Shown here one piece after another: positions 42,487 through 52,000 of a DNA stretch of 64,000 nt (positions are counted from its first letter, which is position 1; every line of letters starts with the position of its first letter). Source of the stretch: Lutibacter sp. A80 (GTDB taxonomy: Bacteria; Bacteroidota; Bacteroidia; Flavobacteriales; Flavobacteriaceae); NCBI RefSeq assembly GCF_022429645.1, contig NZ_CP092480.1:2276501-2340500 (forward strand), written 5' to 3'. The notes under the pieces were generated by a model. The model was not told the origin of the DNA. It worked only from the letters and a program-made list of their open reading frames with translations, and searched no databases. Position numbers and translations under genes: made by a program.

Positions 42487-43472
42487 CTTGGCGTACAACT
42501 AAAAACCCATATTACATTTGGTTGTCTGAAATTATTTTACAACAAACCAGAGTTGACCAAGGAATGGCCTATTATTTGAAGTTTGTAGAGCAATTTCCAA
42601 CGGTTTTTGATTTGGCTGCCGCTTCTGAAGAAACAGTACTAAAGTTATGGCAAGGTTTAGGTTATTACTCTAGAGCTAGAAACCTTCATTTTTCAGCAAA
42701 ATATATTGTTAACGACTTAAAAGGTGTATTTCCTACTAATTATAACGATCTCAAAAAACTTAAAGGTGTTGGAGATTATACAGCTTCAGCAATAGCCTCA
42801 ATTTGTTTTAACGAACCAACTGCTGTAGTTGATGGAAATGTTTATAGAGTTTTAGCTCGTTATTTTGGAATTAACACACCTATTAATACAACCAAAGGAA
42901 TTAAAGAGTTTAAAATACTTGCGCAAGAACTTATCAATACAAAAATTCCAGGTACATATAACCAAGCAATTATGGAATTTGGAGCAATACAATGTAAACC
43001 TCAAAATCCGGACTGTAATAAATGTCCGCTTAATACTAGCTGCATAGCATTGTCTAAAAACACCATAAAACTACTACCTATAAAAGAAAAAAAAATAAAA
43101 ATTAGAAAACGCTATTTTAATTATTTAGTAATTCAAACTAAAAATAATAAAACCAAATTGGTTAAAAGAGAAAAAGGAATTTGGATGAATATGTATCAAT
43201 TTCCTTTAATTGAAACCGATAAACCAATTGATCAACAAGAATTAATTGAACATAATACTTTTAATAAATTGTTTAATTCTAATAATATTACAATTAAATT
43301 ATATCCCAAAACAGTAAAACCTCATAAATTATCGCACCAACATATTTACACAAAATTTTGGATAATAAAAACAGCTAATTCATTAAATTTTAACCACTCA
43401 TGGAACGATATTGAAAAATATCCTGTACCAGTTTTAATAGATAATTTTTTAAATGAATTTAATTACAACTAA
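42432..43472 (+). CDS. mutY: A/G-specific adenine DNA glycosylase
   Basis: Removes adenine mispaired with 8-oxoguanine. 346 residues from ATG at 42432 (MKFSNHLADWY); a longer open frame to 42255 has no MutY-like sequence and is rejected. Seen: PWRTTKNPYYIWLSEIILQQTRVDQ (about 20-44, with the glycosylase start and catalytic Glu in EIILQQT), helix-hairpin-helix LKGVGDYTASAI with the catalytic Asp in AVVDGNVYR, and the 4Fe-4S ligands C-x6-C-x2-C-x5-C in CKPQNPDCNKCPLNTSC. A NUDIX-like C-terminal domain recognises 8-oxoG (about 230-346). Heads the mutY-ssb-gldE-gldD block. Confidence 0.97.
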   Translation: MKFSNHLADWYLQNKRSLPWRTTKNPYYIWLSEIILQQTRVDQGMAYYLKFVEQFPTVFDLAAASEETVLKLWQGLGYYSRARNLHFSAKYIVNDLKGVFPTNYNDLKKLKGVGDYTASAIASICFNEPTAVVDGNVYRVLARYFGINTPINTTKGIKEFKILAQELINTKIPGTYNQAIMEFGAIQCKPQNPDCNKCPLNTSCIALSKNTIKLLPIKEKKIKIRKRYFNYLVIQTKNNKTKLVKREKGIWMNMYQFPLIETDKPIDQQELIEHNTFNKLFNSNNITIKLYPKTVKPHKLSHQHIYTKFWIIKTANSLNFNHSWNDIEKYPVPVLIDNFLNEFNYN

Positions 43473-43481
43473 AATTTTTAG

Positions 43482-43489
43482 TACTTTTG
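43482..43489 (+). promoter_or_regulatory. ssb promoter, -7 box
   Basis: TACTTTTG matches TAnnTTTG, 23 nt before the ssb ATG. Confidence 0.55.
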
Positions 43490-43512
43490 ATTAATTAATA
43501 ATACATAAAAAA

Positions 43513-43953
43513 ATGGCTGGAACTATAAACAAAGTAATTCTTATTGGACATTTAGGGGATAATATAAAAATGCACTATTTTGAAGGAGGAAATTCAATCG
43601 GTCGTTTTCCTTTAGCCACAAATGAAACCTATACAAATAAGCAAACCGGAGACAAAGTAACAACTACCGAATGGCATAATATTGTAGTTAGAAATAAACT
43701 GGCAGAAATTTGTGAAAAATATTTAACTAAAGGAGACAAAGTGTATTGCGAAGGTAGAATAAAAACACGCCAATGGGAAGGTGAAGATGGCGCTAAAAGA
43801 TACACTACCGAAATTCATGTTGCAGATATGACTTTTTTAACAACCAAAAAAGAGTTAACTATGCCACAACCAAAAACTGAAAACAAACAAACTGACACTC
43901 AAAAAAATGAGACTTCTGCTACTAATGCCGAAGATGATGATTTACCATTCTAA
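43513..43953 (+). CDS. ssb: Single-stranded DNA-binding protein
   Basis: 146 residues. One OB fold (about 1-110): MAGTINKVILIGHLGDNIKM, EWHNIVVRNKLAEICEKYLTKGDKVYCEGRIKTRQW. A glutamine/asparagine-rich linker leads to the acidic tail EDDDLPF, which recruits repair and replication proteins. Tetrameric in other bacteria. Between mutY and gldE, 40 and 21 nt apart. Confidence 0.97.
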   Translation: MAGTINKVILIGHLGDNIKMHYFEGGNSIGRFPLATNETYTNKQTGDKVTTTEWHNIVVRNKLAEICEKYLTKGDKVYCEGRIKTRQWEGEDGAKRYTTEIHVADMTFLTTKKELTMPQPKTENKQTDTQKNETSATNAEDDDLPF

Positions 43954-43974
43954 GTTTAATTTAATATTATATAA

Positions 43975-45291
43975 TTGGATCCTGAACCCACACTTTTTGC
44001 CTTAACTTTTTTAGAAAACTTAAATATTTGGCTAGTTATTAGTTTTGTAACATTGCTTTTATTACTAACTCTTTCAGCTTTAATATCTGGTGCAGAAGTT
44101 GCCTTTTTCTCACTATCAAAAACCACTTTATCAAATGCTTTAGAATCTGGTAACGAAAAGCAAAAAAAAGTAGTTATGCTTTTAGAAAACCCTCAAAAAC
44201 TACTAGCTACCATATTAATTTCAAATAATTTTATTAATATTTTAGTTGTACTAATTTTTGCATACATCGGAGAAATTATTTTTATAAATATTACATCTAA
44301 TCTATTAAAATTTTTAATTGAAGTTGTATTAGTTACCTTCCTTATTTTACTTTTTGGAGAAGTACTCCCTAAAGTTTATGCTTCTAGAAATTCTTTAAAA
44401 TTTGCAACTTTTATGGCAACTCCTTTAAAAGTTTTAAACACAGCTTTAACTGTGGTTAGCATACCTTTAATGAGCATAACTAATAGTATTGAAAACAAAT
44501 TAAGCAAAAAACAATCTAGCTTATCTGTAGAAAAATTATCTCAGGCCTTAGAATTAACCTCTAATGAAGCGACCTCACAAGACGAACAAAAAATTTTACA
44601 AGGTATTGTTAGCTTTGGAAATACAGAAACAGGACAAGTAATGACCCCTAGAATTGATGTTTTTGCACTTTCTAGTAACGAATCTTACAAAACAATTATC
44701 AATAAAATTGCATCTAAAGGCTTCTCTCGAAACCCAGTATATAATGAAAATACTGATAATATTATTGGTGTTTTATACGCCAAAGATTTACTACCTCATT
44801 TAAATAAAAAAGATTTTAAATGGCAAAGTTTAATTAGAGAACCTTATTTTGTACCTGAAAACAAAAAATTAGACGACCTTTTAAAAGAATTTCAAGAAAA
44901 GAAAAACCATTTAGCAATTGTTGTAGATGAGTATGGTGGAACGAGTGGAATTATTACACTTGAAGATGTTATTGAAGAAATTGTTGGAGATATTAATGAT
45001 GAGTTTGACGATGATGATATTTCATATTCAAAAATTGATGCTAATAATTACGTATTTGATGGTAAAACAAACTTAAAAGATTTCCATAAAATACTAGAAA
45101 TTCAAGACACCGAAATATTTGATAAAAACAAAGGTGAGTCTGAAACTATTGCAGGATTTATTCTAGAAATTTGCGGAAAATTTCCGAAAAAGAATGAAAT
45201 AATAAAATTTAGTTCTTATACGTTTAAAATAGAATCTATGGACAAAAAAAGAATTAAACAAATTAAAATTACAATTAATAAAAAGCCTTAA
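43975..45291 (+). CDS. gldE: Gliding motility-associated protein GldE (CNNM/CBS/CorC family)
   Basis: 438 residues from TTG at 43975, the only start that keeps the family N-terminus. DUF21 membrane domain with about four helices (residues 15-165; SALISGAEVAFFSLSKTTLSNAL is its signature), two CBS repeats (about 200-335; VMTPRIDVFALSS, HLAIVVDEYGGTSGIITLEDVIEEIVGDINDE), and a C-terminal CorC domain (about 345-430). In Flavobacterium johnsoniae gldE lies next to gldD and overproduction compensates some gldB loss (known for the family). Order mutY-ssb-gldE-gldD is conserved. Confidence 0.93.
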   Translation: MDPEPTLFALTFLENLNIWLVISFVTLLLLLTLSALISGAEVAFFSLSKTTLSNALESGNEKQKKVVMLLENPQKLLATILISNNFINILVVLIFAYIGEIIFINITSNLLKFLIEVVLVTFLILLFGEVLPKVYASRNSLKFATFMATPLKVLNTALTVVSIPLMSITNSIENKLSKKQSSLSVEKLSQALELTSNEATSQDEQKILQGIVSFGNTETGQVMTPRIDVFALSSNESYKTIINKIASKGFSRNPVYNENTDNIIGVLYAKDLLPHLNKKDFKWQSLIREPYFVPENKKLDDLLKEFQEKKNHLAIVVDEYGGTSGIITLEDVIEEIVGDINDEFDDDDISYSKIDANNYVFDGKTNLKDFHKILEIQDTEIFDKNKGESETIAGFILEICGKFPKKNEIIKFSSYTFKIESMDKKRIKQIKITINKKP

Positions 45292-45298
45292 AAATTTA

Positions 45299-45856
45299 AT
45301 GAAAAATTTTATTTTAATGTTAGCTGTGGTTTTAATTGGAGTTTCTTGTACAAATAACACCTTACCTAAACCAAAACCTTATTTAAAATTACAGTACCCT
45401 GAAACCTCCTACTCAACATTTAACGCCACTAAATGTCCTTATAATTTTGAATATTCTAAAAATGCCATTATCTCAATAAAAGAAAACTGTTGGGCTACTA
45501 TAAAATATCCAAAATTAAAAGCAACAATACATATTACATACCGACAAATTAATAATAATTTAAATGAAATTTTAAGAGAAGTAGAAAAGTTAACCTACGA
45601 ACATACTATAAAAGCTGACGCCATTCCAAATGCTTTACCTTATGAAGATTTCAACAAAAATGTATACGCTAAATTATATAATGTTGAAGGAAATGTAGCT
45701 TCTAACGTTCAATTTATGGCAACAGATAGTGTAAAAAACGTACTTGCAGGTTCTCTATACTTTTACACTAAACCAAATTACGATTCAATTTTACCTGCAA
45801 TAAAATATATAGAAAAAGATATTATTCATTTAGTTGAAACTTTAGAATGGAAATAA
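45299..45856 (+). CDS. gldD: Gliding motility lipoprotein GldD
   Basis: 185 residues. Lipoprotein signal with VSC (Cys about 16). Contains NTLPKPKPYLKLQYPETSYSTF and FEYSKNAIISIKENCWATIKYPKLKATIHITY, matching GldD of gliding flavobacteria. Required for gliding and for the stability or secretion role of the type IX secretion machinery in F. johnsoniae (known). No enzymatic motif. It follows gldE by 7 nt and overlaps ctaA by 10 nt. Confidence 0.92.
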   Translation: MKNFILMLAVVLIGVSCTNNTLPKPKPYLKLQYPETSYSTFNATKCPYNFEYSKNAIISIKENCWATIKYPKLKATIHITYRQINNNLNEILREVEKLTYEHTIKADAIPNALPYEDFNKNVYAKLYNVEGNVASNVQFMATDSVKNVLAGSLYFYTKPNYDSILPAIKYIEKDIIHLVETLEWK

Positions 45857-46905
45857 ACAAAAAATACAAGTATACTAAAACCATAAGAAATTGGCTTTTA
45901 TTAGGTTTAATAATGTTAGTTGGACAAGTAATAATTGGTGGTATTACAAGGCTAACAGGTTCAGGACTTTCAATAACACGTTGGGATATTATTACAGGCG
46001 TAATTCCTCCTTTAAATGCCGAAGATTGGTTACACGAGTTTAATCTATATAAAGAAACTCCCCAATTTCATAAAATAAATTCCACATTTACAATACAAGA
46101 TTTTAAGTTCATATATTTCTGGGAATATTTTCACAGACTTTGGGTACGTGCTTTAGGGTTTATATTTTTAATTCCATTTATAATTTTTGTTATTAGAAAA
46201 AAAATTAATGGCTATTTAATAAAACGTTTAGCGCTTGTAGTTTTGTTAACAATTTTAACTGCTTCAGCTGGCTGGATAATGGTAAAAAGCGGTTTGGTTA
46301 ATAGACCTTGGGTAAATGCATACAAACTTACAATACATTTTGTTTTAGCCTTATTAGTAATAACAGCTATGGTTAAAACTATTGCTGATGTTTACAATTA
46401 TGGAACTAGCAAAGTATTAAATTCTAAAAAAATTGTCTCACTAGTTATTGGTATAACTTTTATTCAAATGATATTTGCAGGTTTAATGTCTGGTATGAAA
46501 GCTGGTTTATACTATCCAAGTTGGCCAGATATGAATGGTGAATTTTTACCTGCAGTTTTATCAGACTCAGATAATTGGATTTGGCATAATATGATTAATT
46601 ATGATAGTTATCTGTTTGCCCCAGCATTAATACAATTTACACATAGAATGTTGGCTTATTTATTACTTACAGTTACTATTTACATGTTTTTTAAACTAAA
46701 AAATAACGTAACTGCATTTAGTAAAAAATGGTTAAACACAACCTTATTTTTAGTATTGCTACAAGTTGTTTTAGGAATATTAACCGTATTAAATGTGGCT
46801 GGTAAAATACCGCTGTTTTTAGGCACAAGCCACCAATTAGTAGGTGTTTTATTTTTAATTAGCCTGCTATTTTTTAATTATTCAATTAGAAAACAGAAAC
46901 CATAA
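45847..46905 (+). CDS. ctaA: Heme A synthase (COX15/CtaA family)
   Basis: Oxidises the heme O methyl group to make heme A for cytochrome aa3/caa3 oxidase. 352 residues with eight membrane helices. Seen: the first heme His in FIYFWEYFHRLWVRALGF (about 90-105), the motif TASAGWIMVKSGL, a loop WPDMNGEFLPA, and late His in LIQFTHRMLAYLL and LGTSHQLVGVLF. It overlaps gldD by 10 nt, so it is in the same operon. It fits the SCO1-type copper protein in this window as part of oxidase biogenesis. Confidence 0.93.
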   Translation: MEINKKYKYTKTIRNWLLLGLIMLVGQVIIGGITRLTGSGLSITRWDIITGVIPPLNAEDWLHEFNLYKETPQFHKINSTFTIQDFKFIYFWEYFHRLWVRALGFIFLIPFIIFVIRKKINGYLIKRLALVVLLTILTASAGWIMVKSGLVNRPWVNAYKLTIHFVLALLVITAMVKTIADVYNYGTSKVLNSKKIVSLVIGITFIQMIFAGLMSGMKAGLYYPSWPDMNGEFLPAVLSDSDNWIWHNMINYDSYLFAPALIQFTHRMLAYLLLTVTIYMFFKLKNNVTAFSKKWLNTTLFLVLLQVVLGILTVLNVAGKIPLFLGTSHQLVGVLFLISLLFFNYSIRKQKP

Positions 46906-46907
46906 AA

Positions 46908-46943
46908 AAAGCTTCCTAAAAATATTACTTTTTAGGAAGCTTT
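46908..46943. terminator. Strong bidirectional terminator after ctaA
   Basis: AAAGCTTCCTAAAAA (46908-46922) pairs with TTTTTAGGAAGCTTT (46929-46943), perfect 15-bp stem, 6-base loop, between convergent stops. Confidence 0.92.
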
Positions 46944-46966
46944 GGTTTTTTTAAATGTTTAAAAAA

Positions 46967-47356
46967 CTACTGTTTTACAGCTTCTTTTAAAGCATTAGCA
47001 CCTTCTTTTACATCTTCTTTAACTTTTTTAGCTCCATCTTTTACAGCATCAGCACCATCTTTTACGGCTTCCTTAACACTATCAGCAGCTTCTTTTGCGT
47101 CAGCACTTAAAGAATCGATTACTTTTTCAGCACCCTCTTTTACATCTTCAACTCCTTCTTTTACTGCTCCTTCTGCTTCTTCAGCTCCTTCTTCTAAAGC
47201 TTCTTTGGCATCTTTAGCAGCATCTTTAAGACCTTCTTTTGCTGCTTCAACTTCAGTTGAAACACCATCTTTTAAATCTTTTTTCTCAGTTTCTTTACAA
47301 GAAATAGTGATTACACTAATTATTGCAATAGCAATTAATAATTTTAACGTTTTCAT
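46967..47356 (-). CDS. LEA-like amphipathic-repeat lipoprotein
   Basis: 129 residues from ATG at 47356. Lipobox ITISC, Cys about 19. The rest is a long helix of 11-residue-like repeats (KDGAKEVKEG, KDAVKEGADA and similar), Ala/Lys/Glu/Asp-rich, no Cys, Trp or aromatic residues: late-embryogenesis-abundant-type or ApoE-like amphipathic helix. Such proteins protect membranes or proteins in drying or osmotic stress; here it may coat the periplasmic face of an envelope membrane (inference). It begins with KETEKKDLKDG, showing a clean lipoprotein start. Confidence 0.8.
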   Translation of the reverse strand: MKTLKLLIAIAIISVITISCKETEKKDLKDGVSTEVEAAKEGLKDAAKDAKEALEEGAEEAEGAVKEGVEDVKEGAEKVIDSLSADAKEAADSVKEAVKDGADAVKDGAKKVKEDVKEGANALKEAVKQ

Positions 47357-47612
47357 TTTTAGCATTGTTTATTTATTATGGCGCAAATTAACAAAATTTT
47401 AACAAATAAAAACAAAAAAGACACTATTTATACTATAAATCATTTATTCTCAGAAGTTTTGAGTGATTTTTATGATTTTAATATTTTACTAATACAAAAA
47501 ATTAATTAGCAATAATGACTCTAGAAGTTATTACTCTTATTCAAGCAACTCCTTCAACTAAAAACATTTAATACAATTTCTGAATTATATTTAGCAATAA
47601 TTCAAATTGTTA

Positions 47613-48011
47613 TTATTTTGCTTCGTTATTTTCTATAGAATCATCTTCAATTAAATCTATAGCTGTAGTTTTAGAAACTGAGTATAAATCGCCTCCTGCA
47701 ATTCCTCTTATTTTCTCAGATATATCTTCTGCACTTAATTTATTGCTATCATAAGTAAAAAGACCTTTTTTTGATTCGAAACTCACTTTTGTATAAGCTA
47801 CACCATCTACTTTAGACATTTTAGATTGTATTAATCTAGCACATCCAATTTCACAGGTCATACCTTCAATATCTACTTCAATACTTTTGTAGTTTGCGGC
47901 TACTTCTTGAGTAGTTTCATTTTCTTTAGCTGCATCTTTACTTTTAGACTGATTGCATGAAAAAGTAATTGCAGTTAAAACAATAAGTAAAAGGCTTGTA
48001 ATGGTTCTCAT
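47613..48011 (-). CDS. HMA (heavy-metal-associated) domain lipoprotein
   Basis: 132 residues. Lipobox TFSC (Cys about 19) then a short acidic linker, and an HMA ferredoxin-like fold (about 42-112) with metal motif GMTCEIGCAR (CxxxC rather than the usual CxxC). Function: an envelope-anchored copper or other soft-metal binding protein; the metal is uncertain. Its -7 box lies inside a perfect 46-bp inverted repeat (48015-48060), suggesting tight control by a DNA-binding sensor. Confidence 0.82.
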   Translation of the reverse strand: MRTITSLLLIVLTAITFSCNQSKSKDAAKENETTQEVAANYKSIEVDIEGMTCEIGCARLIQSKMSKVDGVAYTKVSFESKKGLFTYDSNKLSAEDISEKIRGIAGGDLYSVSKTTAIDLIEDDSIENNEAK

Positions 48012-48014
48012 TTT

Positions 48015-48060
48015 TTTAATATTAATAGTTCATACAAATTTATAAACTATTAATATTAAA
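48015..48060. promoter_or_regulatory. 46-bp inverted repeat enclosing the HMA lipoprotein promoter
   Basis: TTTAATATTAATAGTT (48015-48030) and AACTATTAATATTAAA (48045-48060) are perfect 16-base arms; the 14-base spacer contains the minus-strand -7 box TAAATTTG (48035-48042), about 24 nt upstream of the ATG. The symmetrical layout suggests an operator or a leader hairpin. Confidence 0.65.
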
Positions 48061-48099
48061 TCCGAATATTTATCCGAATTTTGCATTTTTAAAAATAAA

Positions 48100-48972
48100 A
48101 TGGAAACTAAAAACTTACGCTGGATTTACTTAGGAGTTCTTTCTTTAATTTGGGGAAGCTCCTTTATTTTAATGAAGAAAGCATTAATTGGGTTATCGCC
48201 AATGCATGTTGGAGCTCTAAGAACCTTATTTACAGCTATATTTTTAATATTAATTGGTGGTAAAAAAATAATTAAAATTAAAAAGAAACAATGGTATTAC
48301 TTAACTTTAAACGGATTAGCTGGCACTTTTTTTCCGGCCTTTTTATTTGCATATGCTGTTGACAAAATTGATAGTTCTATCGCTTCAATTTTAAACTCTT
48401 TAACACCTTTAAACACCTTAATTGTAGGTGCTGTAATTTTTGGTATTGGTTTTAGAAAAAAACAATTAATAGGTGTTTTAATTGGTTTAGTTGGTACTTT
48501 AATGCTTATTTTAAAAGGTGCTGAACTAAATCCTAATCAAAATTATTTTTATGCGAGCTTTATTTTAATAGCTTCTATAGGGTATGCTTTAAATGTTAAT
48601 ATTTTAAAGAAGTACTTATCTGATTTAGATGCATTAAGTATTACTGTAGCTAATTTTGTATTGCTTATAATTCCAACTTTAATAGTGCTTTGGTTTACCG
48701 GTTTTTTTGAAACTTTTGAATTGAATGCAACTACTAAAACAAGCTTGTTTTATTTAGCAATTTTAGCTATCATTTGCACTGGAATTGCTAAAATTATATT
48801 TAATAGATTAATTCAAATATCTTCACCCATATTTTCATCTTCTGTAACCTATTTAATTCCAATTGTTGCAATTACTTGGGGTATTTTAGATGGAGAAAAA
48901 ATAACATTGTATCAAGTGCTATCTGGATTTATAATATTATTTGGTGTATATTTAGTTAACAAATCGAAATAA
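48100..48972 (+). CDS. EamA/DMT family transporter
   Basis: 290 residues with about ten membrane helices in two EamA halves. The first half opens with WIYLGVLSLIWGSSFILMKKALIGLSPMHVGALRTLF and has SIASILNSLTPLNTLIVGAVIFG; the second begins near ASFILIASIGYALNVN. Members export amino acids, nucleotide sugars or metabolites; substrate unknown. Shares the upstream region with the HMA lipoprotein but on the other side of the inverted repeat. Two copies of TCCGAAT (48061, 48073) lie in its promoter region, 12 bp apart. Confidence 0.88.
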   Translation: METKNLRWIYLGVLSLIWGSSFILMKKALIGLSPMHVGALRTLFTAIFLILIGGKKIIKIKKKQWYYLTLNGLAGTFFPAFLFAYAVDKIDSSIASILNSLTPLNTLIVGAVIFGIGFRKKQLIGVLIGLVGTLMLILKGAELNPNQNYFYASFILIASIGYALNVNILKKYLSDLDALSITVANFVLLIIPTLIVLWFTGFFETFELNATTKTSLFYLAILAIICTGIAKIIFNRLIQISSPIFSSSVTYLIPIVAITWGILDGEKITLYQVLSGFIILFGVYLVNKSK

Positions 48973-48975
48973 AAA

Positions 48976-49014
48976 AAAGGCTGTTTAGAAAATTAAATTT
49001 CCCAAACAGCCTTT
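48976..49014. terminator. Bidirectional terminator between EamA and M16 genes
   Basis: AAAGGCTGTTT (48976-48986) and AAACAGCCTTT (49004-49014), perfect 11-bp stem, 17-base loop. Confidence 0.85.
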
Positions 49015-49032
49015 AAACTATTTTAACTTCTA

Positions 49033-52000
49033 TTAAAAGTCCTCTTCAGAAACTCCTTCGTTTACTTTAGCATCTGTTAATTTAAATTCAACTTTTTGTG
49101 GTCCTAAACTTCCTATTTTAGTTCCAGCAAATTTAACACCGTTAAACTCTTTATAATCGCTGTAAGTAGCTTCAGATTTTTGAGTTTGTCCACCCATACT
49201 AACTGTTTGTACTTCTTTTACTTTTAAACCAGTTTCAACATCAAAATAAATATCTGTAGAAACAATTTCTCCTTTTGTAGAAATTACATAAGCATCTTTT
49301 CCATCTAAAGATTCGATACCTGCTAATTTAGAACTTTCGTTATTTAATAATCCCATTTCTAAGAAAGTACCTAAAACATTTGTCATTTCAGAAGCCATAT
49401 TTTCTGGTAATGGTTGTTTGTTCATAGTAACTCCATCTTTACTCATTACTATTTTTTGCATTACATTACCACCCATACTTGTTTCATTTGCATATTTAGT
49501 AGCCGTTCTTTTCTCTGTACTTGAAATAACGTTACCCATTGCTTCAGCTTCATAAGTTACAAGTGTACTTTCAATAGCTTTAATTTTATCTACACCACCA
49601 ATAGCATTAAAATATGCTTCAATTACAGATTTCTTAGAAACCCCATCAGCTATTGAAGCCGATTTTTCTGAAGCTGCTTTAGAGGCTGCTGCTGCTTTTA
49701 AAATAGACTCTTCAGTTGGTCTAAATACTACTTCATAAGTTTTAGCATTTTTCAACAATTTTTTAGTGTAATTTTGAATGTCTTTAACTGTAATATCATT
49801 TACAATTTCATCAAAATTTTCTGGAGCATCTATATTATAATTTTCACGGTAAAAGTTGATTAACAAACTCATGTCATAATTATTATAATCTTTTTGCTCT
49901 TCTCTTTCTTTTTTGTAATTAGTTAATGTTTTATCAAGATCTAATTGTTGAATTTCTCCATTGGCAATTTTTTCAATTTCATTATGCACAATATCAACTA
50001 ATTTATCAACTTTATCTGGATTACAATCGAAATTAACTGATAATGTAGCTTGATTTACAGGTCTTTTAGATAAGCTACTTCTTGCAGAAGCTCCGTAAGT
50101 TCCACCTTCTTCTTCTCTAAGTGTTTCTGTATATCTTAATTGTAAAATATCTCCTAAAGCTTTTGCTATCATGTTGTTTTTTAACGTGTATTTCATATCG
50201 TTTTTATATGAAATTCTTACAGAACTTTTAGGATCTTCCATTTTAAGAAGAATGTCTTTATCTATAGTATCTGAAACCCAATTTGTAGAATTGTCTTTCC
50301 ACATTTCCATCTCCTTAGTTGTTTCAATACTTGCAATGTATTTTTCTAATAAAGGTTCTAAATTTTCTTTTTCAACATCTCCAACAATAAAAAATTCAAA
50401 ATCTGCAGCGTTATTAAATCTTTCTAAATAAATAGCTTTTGCTTTTTCAAAAGACATTTCATCTACTAATTCTTGATTGAAAATACGTTGTGTTGGATGA
50501 TTTTTACCATAAAGCGTAGTAATTAAACTATCGTTCATCTTTTCAGTAATATTTTCACTTTTTCTAATTAAGTAGTTTTTAACGTTTTCCATTAAAACTG
50601 TATAAGCATCTTCGTCAAAACGAGGTTTTTCAAATCTTAAATATACCATTTGAAGCATCGTTTCAACATCTTTTGTTGAAGATGATCCAGAAACACTTTC
50701 AGATAAAGAATTTATACTAACGGATGTACTTGCTGTTTTACCTGCTAATACTTTTGGTAGATCTGTTCTAGAAAAATCTCCTAAACCAGAAAATTGTGCT
50801 ACTCCAGTTGTAAGTGATGCAGAAGCTAATTCAGCATCTTCTAATAAAGACATACCTCCATAACTTGTAGCATTTAATCTTACGTCGTTTTCATTTTTAT
50901 CAGCAAATTTATAGTGTACTTTAATACCATTACTTAATGTAAAAGTTGTTGCTTCAATTTCTTTATTATAATCTTCTGAAACAATAGTACCTTCTTTTAT
51001 AGTTACGTCAGAAATTAATGTTTTTCCGCTAAAAGAATCTTCATAAGCAGTTATTGAATTGTCGTTTTCTACTTCATTAATAATTGCAACAGCTTGTTCT
51101 TCTGTTAAATTATTATTTCCTTTTACACCTGTAACAATAATAGCTCTATTTTCTTTAGTATATAATTTTTTTAATGTATTGTTTACTTCTTCAATATTAA
51201 GCTGATCAAAAATATTTTTGGCAATTTCATATTCTTCAACAATATCTGTCATTGTTTCATTTTCAAGATAGTTTTGTTGAATTGTTCTAATAATTCTTTT
51301 ATGAGAAAAATCGTTTATTTTAGCAATTTGAGTTTCGTAGCTATTTTTAATTTCAGCAATTTTTCTACTCATTTCAGCTTCAGTAAAACCAAATTTAACT
51401 GCTCTATTTAACTCTGTTAAAGCTTCTTTAAAAGCATCTTGTTGTTGGTTTGGCTTAGGATAAACTGTAAGACTTAATTGTTTTTTACTTCTTACAAAGT
51501 TTCCAAAATTAAAACGTGCAGCCATAAAAGAAGCATCTGGATTTTGGGTTTTTTCGCTAATTCTAGCTGAAAGCATAGAAACCATTAAACTGTTGATTAA
51601 AGACTCTTTTAAATCTTTAACCGTTTGATCTGCTAATGATCTTGGGTGATTAATACTGAATGCTATATTTGAAGTAGTTACCTCATCATCCATAGCCATT
51701 GTATATAACATTTCTTTGTGGTCAGGTATTTGAACTAGGAAACGTTCTTTTGGATTTTCTACAGCAGGAATACTTGAAAATTGTTTTATTATTTTTTGCT
51801 CAATCTCATCAACATCAATATCTCCAACTACAGCAATAGCTTGTAAATCTGTTCTATACCAATCGTGATAAAAATCTCTTAATGCTTTGTATTCAAAATT
51901 TTCTACTATATCCATTAAACCAATTGGCAAACGATTAGAGTATTTAGAATTACCAAACATAACTGGAAGCGTTTGTTGCAACACTCTCATTTGTCCGTTC

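Noticed and set aside
47514..47570. Short plus-strand frame MTLEVITLIQATPSTKNI, resembling the start of SRPBCC/AHA1-type proteins
   Set aside because: Only 18 codons and no continuation in any frame; too short to call a remnant.
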